Origin: Bacillota bacterium
GTDB taxonomy: Bacteria > Bacillota > Clostridia > Lachnospirales > Lachnospiraceae
DNA length: 64,000 nucleotides
Assembly: GCA_023392615.1 (NCBI GenBank)
Contig: JAEVYT010000036.1
Span: forward strand, 288,413-352,412
Reading direction: 5' to 3'
Made by a program: the position numbers and the translations under genes. This document shows positions 9,601 through 17,272 of this stretch, piece after piece. The number at the start of each line of letters is the position of its first letter. Positions within the stretch are counted from its first letter, which is position 1. A model generated the notes under the pieces. That model did no database searches and had not been told where the DNA came from. It saw nothing but the letters and a program-made list of their open reading frames with translations.

Positions 9601-12600
9601 CTGTACGTGTAGAAATCATATCGATCGGATAATTCCAACAAATCATAGTAGTCAGGAAGCTCACTAATCATCGTAAGATCCTCTTCCGAATATACTTCAG
9701 TATTAGTAAATATCAATCCATATTTCGCGAGAATAATATCACTATTCCCTAATGATTGTACCATTTCCGGAGTATCCGGATCATAAACGCCGCCATTATA
9801 ATATACATAGGTTCCATCATACAATGTAGTTTTATTATAATAATTCTGCCGATCAGTAGTATTGCCGATCATTGTTTCATTCGCGGTATCATAATAATAA
9901 AGACTGCAACCAGTACTCCCTGATTCACCAATATAAAGGATATGTTCATCAGGATTAATTGCAAGGCTTGGATAATATACTAAATAAGTATTTACCTTCT
10001 TTTCAGCATGTGTATTAATATCATAGCGATAAACATCACACCACTGATCACGTTCGGCGTAGTACAGATAATTTCCTTCCTTTACAATTTGATTCGGATC
10101 TGATTTAGTATAATATTTGTTAAGAATTTCTCCACTTGACATGCTAATTTCTATTATCTGATTGGCATCATCCATAGCAATAAATAAAGAATTACCTTCA
10201 CTGATGATATCCGTTGGCTGACTTTTTAATATTATTGTTTTTTTAATGCCAAACGTTTTCTTATCAATAAAAAATACTGCTTTATCTTGTTTGGATATAG
10301 CATATAACATACCAGAGTTATCATCATAAACCCATTTGGTAAGTTCAGAGGTCATAGGCAGAGTTCTTTCGGAATCCGATGTCACGGTACTGGTGACCGT
10401 GGTCGGTATCGGAGTTGATTTGGTACCATCAATCAATCCTATAACATTATCACCATTGATAATCCCCGCATTATTTGTGTAACAGGTTATCTTACCACTA
10501 CGATAAATATAGATACTTTTGTTATCGGATGAGGCAGTAATCAATGATACCGGTGTCTTATAGCTACCAACTTTTGTGTGTGTTTCCTCATTAAATATGT
10601 TATTGGCTGTGTACACCAATCCATTTTTCGCTAACATCACTTTATTTTTTCCATCATAGTCACCCTCTATATGTGAAACATCCTTCGGATCAAAAGCTCT
10701 GCCGGCATAAAAAACATAGTTTCCATCATAAATTGGTCCTTGATCCGGATAAGGGTATCCGTATCCATTATTATATGACGATGTACCAATAACCTTATTA
10801 TCTGTGATACTGTAATAATTTAAATCCGAGCCGGATAAAGAGGTATCACCGATATACAATATATGATTCGTAGTATCTACAGCCAGTCCTGGATCATTGA
10901 CGGAGCTGATATTTAATCTCGTTTCATTGCCTGTTGTCATATTATACTTGTTAACAGAACAAAACATATCAAATGCTGAATAAAACAGATTATCTCCGTC
11001 CACGGCTAACTGATTCGGATCAGTTTTTGTGTAGTATTTATTTGTGATATTGCCACTAGCAACATCGACCTTGATAATCTGATGCGCATCATCCAAGGCA
11101 ATAAACAGAGAATTATTGTTATAGATGATATCCGTAGGCTGACTTTGTAATACCATCGTTTTTTCAATATTTAATGAACTCTTATTTATGACAAACAAAG
11201 CTTTATCTTGTTTTGATATCGCATAAAGCTTATCGTTATTCTCATTATAAACCATCTTGGTCAGCTGAGAGGACATGTTTAATGCTTTTTCCTTCTCTGA
11301 TACAGTAGTAGCACTGACGGTAGACGGTATTGGAGCCGGATAAGTGCCATCAACCAGATTAATTATAGAAGTCGCATCAATCGTTCCTTTACTGGCAGTA
11401 TATCTGGTCAACTTTACTGTCTGGTAAGTATATAAATTAATATTATCCGCTGATGATAGAATCATGGATATGGAAGTTTTAAAGCTTCCAAGCTTTACAT
11501 GAGTTTCTTCATCAAACACGCTATTCGCTGTATATGCCAATTTGTTTTTAGCGTAGATTATTTGATTGTTTCCATCATAATCACCCTCCATATGGGTAAC
11601 ATCGGTGGGGTTAAAGGCTCTGCCGGCATAGAATACATAATTTCCATCATAGAAAATTCCCTTCTGTGGAAAATAAAAACCATACCCCTCATCATAAGTT
11701 GTTTTAGCGATTATTTTATTATCTGTAATACTATAATAGTATAATTTCGAACCGGATGTACCATATTCTCCTAGATATATGATGTGATTGGTGGCGTTGA
11801 TTGCAATTTGTGGTTGAGAGATATAATTACCCGTATCCAATTTTATTTCATTCCCGGTATCAAGATTATAGCTGTAGATATAATACCCTCCACTTTGGTT
11901 CGTATAATAAAGAACAGAACCATCCTTTACCAATTGATTAGGGTCCGTTGTGGTTTGTATCGTTCTATCTATCGTATTACTTGTAGCATCAACTACTATA
12001 ATTTGCTTTAACGAATCAATAGCCAAATAAATTTTTCCATCACTTTGCATTATGTCAGTAGCCGCTGCAGATAAAGATAACGATTTATCATTATACAAGG
12101 TAGTTGTATTAATATATCTCAGTGTCTTTCCGTCACTTGATAAAGCATATATATATTGATTTGTGGGATCCATCACCCACTTTGAAAGCTGAGGACAATC
12201 CACTGTAGTTGTAGTGGTTGTGTTATTGATTACCGTAAATATCACTGTTGTGGTATTACCTGCTGCATCGGTTACTACCAGTGTAAAATCGCCATTCGTT
12301 CGTAGAATATACCCACTTTGTATAAGGTTCCCATTCAATAATGCAGTCCCTTCATTGAAAGAAATCGTTACTTGTCCGTCATAGGTTTTTCCATTTTCCA
12401 CACCAGTAATAATTGGTTTGGTTTTATCAATTGTAAAATGATATGTTACACTGATACCATATGGGCTTGTTAATACCACGTTATAGCTTCCTTCTGCACT
12501 AACGACATAACCACTGTTGATCGCAGTACCATTCAAAGTTGCAGTGCCATAGTTAAACACAATCGACTTATCTGTATTATAGGAAGCATTATTTTGAATA

Positions 12601-14225
12601 CCAACCAGCTCAAGCGGAGTTGTATCAATCGTAAAATGTACTGTCGTTTTATTATTACTGCTATTTGTAACATCTAGCGTATAATTACCACTAGTACTGA
12701 TTGTTGTGCCGGAAGCAAACGAACTCCCGTTAAGTGTTGCTGTTCCACTACTAAATGTTATCGTTTTCGCAGTAGTATAAATACCATTATCTTGCACTCC
12801 CAATACGATAGGGTGCTCGGCTGCTTGAACGATCTTTTGCGCATTAATCAAACCCCATCCATAATAATTATCATAGGAGGAAGTACCCAGGTCTGTGCTT
12901 GTTTCTTTGATTAGCTTTTCAAAATAATCCTGTGTTATACCATCATCCATTGATCTTGCTAGTGCTGCAACTGCCGCAACATAAGGTGATGAAAATGAGG
13001 TTCCATTTACCTGAGAATATGCAGCTATTCCATCTGCGGAAGCAACCAATACACTTTCTCCGGGTGCACAAACATCAACTTGATTATTATGTTGAGAGAA
13101 ATAGGAAGATGTATTCGTATTATTAACTGCTGCTGCACTGATAACATGATTATAAGAAGCCGGATAACTATACTTCCCGCTATATGTATTACTTGAACTT
13201 CCTTCATTGCCGGATGCAGCAACCACGATACAACCTTTACTATATGCATAATTAATCGCATCTTCCGTAGCTTTATCACTAACATAACATCCGAAGCTCA
13301 TATTAATGACATCACAACCTTCATCAGCTGCCCTCATAATAGCTGAAATTACATCGTCGGAATAGATATCCCCATAAGGGTCTGCAACCTTATAAGGTAC
13401 TATAGACACATTCCAGCATGCGCCAGCAACACCTTTAAGATTATTCGTAGATGCTCCAATCACACTGGCTACCATGGTCCCATGGCCTACCATATCTGAA
13501 GTTACTCCAACTGTATTATTATATACATCAAATCCTGTTAAAAAATTCGAACCTTGAAGATCTTCATGATAACGATATAAACCACTGTCAATAACGCCAA
13601 CTTTAACCGTATTCGAGCCTTTGGTAGTATCCCATGCTGCTGGAAGATTCATATCAGGTAATGCCCACTGATTACTGAATTTTGGATCATTTGGTGTTAC
13701 TGCACTTAATTTTACCGCTACCGGATTTTCTATGTATTTAGTAATATCTGAATATGTTTTCTTAAATGAAGAAAGGTCTGATATTTCAACCTTAAACATT
13801 CTTTGAGAACTATCAGCTAAAAGTTTATATTTAAACTTTGATACACATTGATATATATCACTTAGACTGGTACTATCATTAAACTTAACAATATAACAAT
13901 CCTTTTCTTTTGAGAATAAATCTTTTTCAGAAATTGACTGTTCATTATAACGATTTATCACATCATTGTTTTTCTCCTGATATGATTTTAATGAAAGTGA
14001 TGCTCCTTGTTTTCTCGAATTATCAAAACTACCAAACGGATTCAGGTCATCCTTGCCTTTATCATCCTGAACCGTAGAATTTTCTACCTCTCCGTTGCCA
14101 GTTTGTGAACTAATTTCTGAAACTTTGCTAGACTGATTTGACCCTTCTTGCGCACTTACTAAGTCCGGCGTAATCTGCGAAAATACTAATGATAAGACAA
14201 TTAAAAAAGACAGTATTTTTTTCAA
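6609..14225 (-). CDS. Giant secreted subtilisin-family (S8) protease with multiple surface domains
   Basis: This roughly 2538-residue exported protein starts at a TTG (14225) with GGGGGA 7 nt upstream; a TTG at 14240 lies on the wrong side of that site. Numbering here is from 14225. Parts in order: signal peptide 1-25; prodomain about 105-175; S8 domain about 185-465 with Asp213 (VIDSG), His248 (GHGT), Asn340 and Ser410 (GTSFSSP), all present; Ig-like repeats to about 675; three propeller-like blocks of about 300 residues each to about 1550; another Ig-like unit; an EF-hand-like loop (DTNSDGVIT, about 1640); leucine-rich repeats about 1660-2005; four Ig-like repeats with IDKTAP junctions; an InlB B-repeat (about 2290-2350); and two FN3 domains to the end. 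It has no LPXTG or SLH anchor. It probably acts outside the cell as an active protease with binding modules; substrate unknown. Confidence 0.85.
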   Translation of the reverse strand: MKKILSFLIVLSLVFSQITPDLVSAQEGSNQSSKVSEISSQTGNGEVENSTVQDDKGKDDLNPFGSFDNSRKQGASLSLKSYQEKNNDVINRYNEQSISEKDLFSKEKDCYIVKFNDSTSLSDIYQCVSKFKYKLLADSSQRMFKVEISDLSSFKKTYSDITKYIENPVAVKLSAVTPNDPKFSNQWALPDMNLPAAWDTTKGSNTVKVGVIDSGLYRYHEDLQGSNFLTGFDVYNNTVGVTSDMVGHGTMVASVIGASTNNLKGVAGACWNVSIVPYKVADPYGDIYSDDVISAIMRAADEGCDVINMSFGCYVSDKATEDAINYAYSKGCIVVAASGNEGSSSNTYSGKYSYPASYNHVISAAAVNNTNTSSYFSQHNNQVDVCAPGESVLVASADGIAAYSQVNGTSFSSPYVAAVAALARSMDDGITQDYFEKLIKETSTDLGTSSYDNYYGWGLINAQKIVQAAEHPIVLGVQDNGIYTTAKTITFSSGTATLNGSSFASGTTISTSGNYTLDVTNSSNNKTTVHFTIDTTPLELVGIQNNASYNTDKSIVFNYGTATLNGTAINSGYVVSAEGSYNVVLTSPYGISVTYHFTIDKTKPIITGVENGKTYDGQVTISFNEGTALLNGNLIQSGYILRTNGDFTLVVTDAAGNTTTVIFTVINNTTTTTTVDCPQLSKWVMDPTNQYIYALSSDGKTLRYINTTTLYNDKSLSLSAAATDIMQSDGKIYLAIDSLKQIIVVDATSNTIDRTIQTTTDPNQLVKDGSVLYYTNQSGGYYIYSYNLDTGNEIKLDTGNYISQPQIAINATNHIIYLGEYGTSGSKLYYYSITDNKIIAKTTYDEGYGFYFPQKGIFYDGNYVFYAGRAFNPTDVTHMEGDYDGNNQIIYAKNKLAYTANSVFDEETHVKLGSFKTSISMILSSADNINLYTYQTVKLTRYTASKGTIDATSIINLVDGTYPAPIPSTVSATTVSEKEKALNMSSQLTKMVYNENNDKLYAISKQDKALFVINKSSLNIEKTMVLQSQPTDIIYNNNSLFIALDDAHQIIKVDVASGNITNKYYTKTDPNQLAVDGDNLFYSAFDMFCSVNKYNMTTGNETRLNISSVNDPGLAVDTTNHILYIGDTSLSGSDLNYYSITDNKVIGTSSYNNGYGYPYPDQGPIYDGNYVFYAGRAFDPKDVSHIEGDYDGKNKVMLAKNGLVYTANNIFNEETHTKVGSYKTPVSLITASSDNKSIYIYRSGKITCYTNNAGIINGDNVIGLIDGTKSTPIPTTVTSTVTSDSERTLPMTSELTKWVYDDNSGMLYAISKQDKAVFFIDKKTFGIKKTIILKSQPTDIISEGNSLFIAMDDANQIIEISMSSGEILNKYYTKSDPNQIVKEGNYLYYAERDQWCDVYRYDINTHAEKKVNTYLVYYPSLAINPDEHILYIGESGSTGCSLYYYDTANETMIGNTTDRQNYYNKTTLYDGTYVYYNGGVYDPDTPEMVQSLGNSDIILAKYGLIFTNTEVYSEEDLTMISELPDYYDLLELSDRYDFYTYSMADQRIVKEYGAPPEVSGVEDGRAYLNSVTITFDYGTALLDGKPFNSGDTVSEIGDHDLIVSSDDGNKTEVKFTIYEKQPEDDLAVVFKDDNLKQAMIDEDVDTNSDGVITRGEMRTMPKELYLSTCDIKDLTGIEYAVNLTTLDLYGNDIADITTLSGLSKLKELNLGENKISDITPLQSLVSLKVLNLEENSINNISTLAKLTELTSLDLSKTQITDITALEGLNKIGTEEGSLDLSYNNISDIHVLSVMKNLSALDLSHNKISDITVLGSLTNLSDLSLSYNGIVDISSLSKLKNMGNDFGWLDLSHNNITDITALSTLTNLYSLDLSGNQITSLSALSKLSKLEYLDMSGNHFKDLTPIKALDLSGLSVSDCNINDISTLKSMVNLYNLDLSKNSIIDITSLVYLKDLMTLNLCENMITDIGSIKNLELYTLDISKNYLNISAGSQTMNIINNLIANNDTDVTYAPQKDLSQAPSPVITISDYVKSPTNQNIVVTATTDQGTLNATTHTFTENGSFTFEATSSIGKKSSITVTITNIDKIAPEITVDSYNVALTNKDITVTASTNEGSINAKSHKFTENGSFEFVATDAAGNVTSTTVTITNIDKTPPVISVDPFTTQPTNKDIVVTASVNEGELNVTSYTFTKNGSFSFVATDAAGNVTTKTVTITNIDKTAPIITIKPYNTAPTYSSVTVNATVNEGSLNSTSHTFTTNGSFTFYATDVAGNMTYVTVSIINIYKGCTIKFDTQGGTTIAPKTVVQGSYMMPPVNPQRTGYRFDGWYTASKGGSLIPFPYSIQASTTLYAHWTSLLTTLIPSGVIGKVSNYNTVKLSWNTVTGANGYQIYRSTNKNGTYSLINTLNATTFANTSLVTGTTYFYKIRAYQKDGSITNYSAYSKIIEVKPTLTTPSSLKIAKASTKSAKISWVSVSGASGYELYFATSSTGTYKFASSLTSTHYTKAGLVKGKTYYFKVKAYRNVNGKKVYSSYSSVVKIKM

Positions 14226-14538
14226 TGTAGCTTCCCCCAATAATCAATATAATTTTTATTTTCATTTGTAATAAAAAAATTATATAACTCATTTGTTCAG
14301 GCATGTACTAATATTGACTATACTTTATGTTATAGCTACAAAATACACAAATATTGATTACGCTTATATTTGTGCATTCAAAAACTTAATTATCCCTTTT
14401 TAGCCATATTCATAACTGTATTTGATAATATTCCTACATAAATTTACATTTAAAATACTATCATTTCTTCCATTCTATGTCAATTAATTCATACACTATA
14501 TTATTAGTATTACTATCACCCGCTGCCCCAAATTACCC

Positions 14539-14594
14539 TTGCAAATACTTTACTAAAGTATTAAGATTGAAGTAGTTGCAAAAACAACTATAAT
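14539..14594 (+). promoter_or_regulatory. MarR operator within the marR-EFR1 promoter
   Basis: A perfect palindrome, AATACTTTA-C-TAAAGTATT (14544-14562), occupies the 17-bp spacer between TTGCAA (14539-14544) and TAAGAT (14562-14567). A second promoter-like pair, TTGAAG (14567) and TATAAT (14589), would start transcription inside the ribosome binding site and is less likely to be used. A smaller dyad, TAGTTG/CAACTA, spans 14573-14590. The placement suits autorepression by the MarR protein just downstream. The rest of the 382-bp gap (14226-14543) is the subtilase leader and contains an AT-only hairpin at 14249-14283. Confidence 0.65.
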
Positions 14595-14607
14595 GAGAGG
14601 AGGATGT

Positions 14608-15087
14608 ATGAAAGCTGTTGATGAAATTGTTCAGAGTATCTTTGAAATCGATAAACATACGAAACTATTTCTACGTAACAAGTTAAAGCCTTACGAGTTA
14701 AATCTTGCGGATGGATTAATTCTGATGTGTTATTACGGCCGGAATAAATATTGCAGTATTGGCTGTGACATGAATGATTCGCGAGAAAACACTAAAACTC
14801 AGGATCAGATTGTTGGGCAGCTGCATTTTGATAAGAGCGTAACAGCAAGAGCTATGCAGAATTTAGAACAGAACGGATATCTCATTAGAACGGATAACCC
14901 GGAGGATAAACGATCCTATCTTTTCACACTTACTGAAAAGGGACATGCTTTTGAGTTGACTTTAAATAACATTATAAAAGATTGTTATGAATTACTCATT
15001 CAGGGTATTGATCAAGCTACACTTGAGATTATCAAAACTGGCTTACATACTATATCTGAAAATGCAACCTTGAGTAGTAAATCTTAA
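14608..15087 (+). CDS. MarR-family transcriptional regulator
   Basis: This 159-residue winged-helix protein has the recognition and wing region DKSVTARAMQNLEQNGYLIR...DPEDKRSY, the hallmark of MarR proteins (the DxR wing is present as NPEDKRS). The start at 14608 follows AGAGGAGG; a frame-extending ATG at 14593 lies before that site and inside a promoter-like TATAAT, so it was not used. A cysteine-containing insert (CYYGRNKYCSIGCDMND, about residues 41-57) before the DNA-binding helix is unusual and could be redox- or metal-sensitive. The palindrome immediately upstream suggests autoregulation. The following EFR1 gene is likely its target, since MarR proteins commonly govern neighbouring flavoproteins. 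Confidence 0.85.
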   Translation: MKAVDEIVQSIFEIDKHTKLFLRNKLKPYELNLADGLILMCYYGRNKYCSIGCDMNDSRENTKTQDQIVGQLHFDKSVTARAMQNLEQNGYLIRTDNPEDKRSYLFTLTEKGHAFELTLNNIIKDCYELLIQGIDQATLEIIKTGLHTISENATLSSKS

Positions 15088-15122
15088 TTATGGTCAGTAA
15101 ACTTTTGATTTATTATGTAAAC

Positions 15123-15147
15123 GAGTGAATATGTCAATCATTCACTC
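15123..15147. promoter_or_regulatory. Inverted repeat between marR-like gene and EFR1 gene
   Basis: GAGTGAAT (15123-15130) and ATTCACTC (15140-15147) form an 8-bp dyad with a 9-nt centre. No T-run follows, so it is more likely an operator or mRNA processing hairpin than a terminator. Confidence 0.4.
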
Positions 15148-15179
15148 TACATACAAGGTGTACAAGAATGGAGGAAACG

Positions 15180-15932
15180 ATGAAGATTTTATATTTTACA
15201 GCAACCGGCAACTGCCTCTACGTAGCCAAACAATTTGGAGGAGATATGATATCCATTCCCCAAGCCATCAAAGAAGAAAGATACGAGTTTAGTGATGATA
15301 AAATCGGACTAGTAATTCCGATCTACTGGTTAGGGATTCCGTTATATGTAGAAGACTTTTTAAAAAAGGTAAAGCTAAATAGTAACTATATTTTTTCCGT
15401 TTTAACTTATGGCAAATTTGCCGGAAGTGCTTCTGTTCAACTGGACGTACTAGCGAAAGAGTGTGGGATTAACTTCTCCTATATCAAACCGCTTAAGATG
15501 GTTGATAATTTTTTACCTAGCTTTGATATGACAAAACAGATTAAAAATGAACCTGAGAAGATGATCGATGAACATCTTCAAAGTATCATTAACGATGTTA
15601 ACTCTTCTAGGATTCTTCCGGCTAAGAGTTCTATCATTGCAAAACTCATCTCGAAGAAAATGAGAAAGAGATCTATGATTGGTGATGGTATGGCAATGGA
15701 CTTCCTAGTGGAGGATTCCTGTGTTAAATGTGGTAAGTGTGTAGTGCTATGCCCTTTGGACAATGTGAAAGCAGAAGGATTTAAACCAGAATTCGGTGCG
15801 CGCTGCATGAGTTGTCTTGCATGTACACAGAATTGTCCGACTAACTCCATTCGAATTCGAAAAGAAAAGAGTAATGCAAGATTCCGTAATCAACATATTA
15901 CCTTAAAAGAAATCGAAGATGCAAATAGATAA
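15180..15932 (+). CDS. EFR1-family ferrodoxin (flavodoxin plus two 4Fe-4S clusters)
   Basis: This 250-residue protein begins with a flavodoxin-like FMN site (YFTATGNC, about residues 4-11) and ends with two ferredoxin motifs, CVKCGKCVVLC (about 180-190) and CMSCLACTQNC (about 206-216), each followed by Pro. The combination is the EFR1-type ferrodoxin, a short electron carrier coupling FMN to two 4Fe-4S clusters in anaerobes. The start at 15180 follows GGAGGAA with 5 nt spacing; an ATG at 15168 precedes that site and was rejected. It lies 92 nt behind the MarR gene and is probably co-transcribed with it. Partner proteins are not apparent nearby, but a separate flavodoxin sits on the opposite strand 0.7 kb away. 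Confidence 0.85.
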   Translation: MKILYFTATGNCLYVAKQFGGDMISIPQAIKEERYEFSDDKIGLVIPIYWLGIPLYVEDFLKKVKLNSNYIFSVLTYGKFAGSASVQLDVLAKECGINFSYIKPLKMVDNFLPSFDMTKQIKNEPEKMIDEHLQSIINDVNSSRILPAKSSIIAKLISKKMRKRSMIGDGMAMDFLVEDSCVKCGKCVVLCPLDNVKAEGFKPEFGARCMSCLACTQNCPTNSIRIRKEKSNARFRNQHITLKEIEDANR

Positions 15933-15957
15933 ATCTTCTAATACATACAAATCATAT

Positions 15958-16057
15958 GGGGATGCTACAAAAAGTAATACTTGTAAGAAACTATGTTGAT
16001 CACCTGCATTATGGCAATATAACATTATTCTTACACATTATTTTTGCAACATCCCCC
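15958..16057. repeat. 100-bp imperfect palindrome, terminator or MITE-like
   Basis: The ends GGGGATG (15958-15964) and CATCCCC (16050-16056) begin arms that stay complementary for about 40 nt with gaps: CAAAAA pairs with TTTTTG, and TGTAAGAA (15982) with TTCTTACA (16028). It lies between the convergent EFR1 and PadR genes. It could serve as a bidirectional terminator, but is longer than usual and may be a dispersed palindromic element. Confidence 0.55.
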
Positions 16058-16071
16058 TACTATTTATATTA

Positions 16072-16608
16072 CTAAATGTTTTTTAACTCCTCGATGTAAC
16101 TACTACTCCAGTCACAGTATAGCCTTTGTTGTCGTATTCCAAGGTCAAGCATTCGAAGAATATATTGATGATTATGCTTATCCTTATAGGGCTCCATTAA
16201 ATCACGAAACGTCTCATACAGTTGTAAGTAATCATTATTTTGCTGATGAAACCTTTCAAGATGGTGGATAATATCAACTATATTATTATCATCTGCCAAA
16301 AAGAATTTGAGTAAGGCTTCACTTCGCACTGTGTCTTTTTCATACTCCTGTGACATCCATTGATTGAATACATCTCTACCTCTTTCCGTAATTCTATAGC
16401 GTATCTTGCCTCGATTGTCCGGATCCTTCTCTTCGACACTTTTAATGAGTCCTTCTTTATCCATTGCATTTAACTCAGGATAAATCTGTCCATAACTTTC
16501 CTGCCAAAAGTAAAACATTTTTAATTCTATCTGGTTCTTTATCTCATAACCCGATAGATCATTATCCCTTAGCAATCCTAAGATAACATATCTAGTCTTC
16601 TTTTTCAT
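16072..16608 (-). CDS. PadR-family transcriptional regulator with C-terminal Vir-like domain
   Basis: This 178-residue protein opens with the PadR winged helix (VILGLLRDNDLSGYEIKNQI... SYGQIYPELNAMDKEGLI... IRYRITERGRDVF) and continues with a helical C-terminal domain of about 80 residues, as in two-domain PadR/AphA-type regulators. PadR proteins usually bind near their own promoter and release DNA on ligand binding. It follows the flavodoxin gene by 4 nt on the same strand, so the two form an operon whose promoter carries ATATCT/AGATAT dyads. It probably represses that operon. Confidence 0.85.
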   Translation of the reverse strand: MKKKTRYVILGLLRDNDLSGYEIKNQIELKMFYFWQESYGQIYPELNAMDKEGLIKSVEEKDPDNRGKIRYRITERGRDVFNQWMSQEYEKDTVRSEALLKFFLADDNNIVDIIHHLERFHQQNNDYLQLYETFRDLMEPYKDKHNHQYILRMLDLGIRQQRLYCDWSSSYIEELKNI

Positions 16609-16612
16609 AACC

Positions 16613-17098
16613 CTAATCTTCCTGTAGATATTGATTTATTTTATTGAGCTTTTCTTCTTGAATGTTGTCTTGTGATTTAGCTGGATTTTTAAAATCAATC
16701 GTGTCTAGGATCGTATTTTCTTTTAGAAGCTCTTTCATTTTAGTGAAGCATTTTTCTGCCCCTCCCCCTGCATGGGTTGCAATTAGTATGATTTTCTTAC
16801 CGTTAATTTTGTAATCATGCAGGAAGGTATTAATGGGTGGCGTAAATGTTCCAGCCCAGATAGGTGTTCCAATTATCAATGTATCATATTGGTCTATCTC
16901 AATATTTTCATTGGTTAACTTGGGCTTTTCACCAAATGTTGCACTTTTTCCACCCCATATAAATTTACTGATCTTTCCCGTCGGATATTCCTTGCTCGGG
17001 ATAAGCTTGATATTATCTACCGTATTCTTATCTGATATCTTGTTCACGATGTATTCCATATTTCCTTCTAACGAATAATAAATGAATGCTGTTTTCAT
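16613..17098 (-). CDS. Flavodoxin
   Basis: This 161-residue protein has the flavodoxin fold: an FMN phosphate-binding loop near the N-terminus (YYSLEGNMEYI, residues 7-17, a variant of the SxTGNT loop), DTLIIGTPIWAGTFTPPINTFL (about 72-93) contributing the isoalloxazine-binding loop, and a THAGGGAEKCF region near 108-118. Flavodoxins carry one or two electrons on FMN and replace ferredoxin when iron is scarce. The loop has Ser-Leu-Glu-Gly-Asn rather than Ser-x-Thr-Gly-Asn-Thr, as in the Flavodoxin_4 branch. It is the first gene of an operon with the PadR regulator and is preceded by a strong promoter. Confidence 0.8.
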   Translation of the reverse strand: MKTAFIYYSLEGNMEYIVNKISDKNTVDNIKLIPSKEYPTGKISKFIWGGKSATFGEKPKLTNENIEIDQYDTLIIGTPIWAGTFTPPINTFLHDYKINGKKIILIATHAGGGAEKCFTKMKELLKENTILDTIDFKNPAKSQDNIQEEKLNKINQYLQED

Positions 17099-17116
17099 AT
17101 CCTACCAACCCTTCTC

Positions 17117-17184
17117 ATATCTATCTATTAGATATATATTACATATCTTTTAGATATATTATATCCAAATTTATTATTTGTCAA
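17117..17184 (-). promoter_or_regulatory. Promoter and probable PadR operator for flavodoxin operon
   Basis: On the minus strand an exact TTGACA (17179-17184) is followed 15 nt later by TATAAT (17158-17163). Just downstream lies ATATCTTTTAGATAT (17143-17157), then a second ATATCT/AGATAT pair with a 7-nt centre (17117-17135). The dyads cover the expected transcription start, a classic repressor position. Confidence 0.65.
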
Positions 17185-17272
17185 CTAAAATATTATCAAA
17201 GCTTGTTCATTCGAATAAACCTTGAGTTATACATAATTTTGTTAGAGAAAACGTAATATTATGATAAAGCTT

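Noticed and set aside
6609..14225. Many open frames of 60-110 codons on the opposite strand and in other frames within the protease gene
   Set aside because: They follow the repeat structure of the real frame, have no ribosome binding sites and show repeated low-complexity composition.
14589..14594. TATAAT with TTGAAG as main promoter of the marR-like gene
   Set aside because: The start point would fall inside the ribosome binding site; the upstream TTGCAA/TAAGAT pair gives a normal leader.
16044..16271. Plus-strand ORF of 75 codons overlapping the PadR gene
   Set aside because: It lies antisense to a clear PadR gene and has no start site signals.
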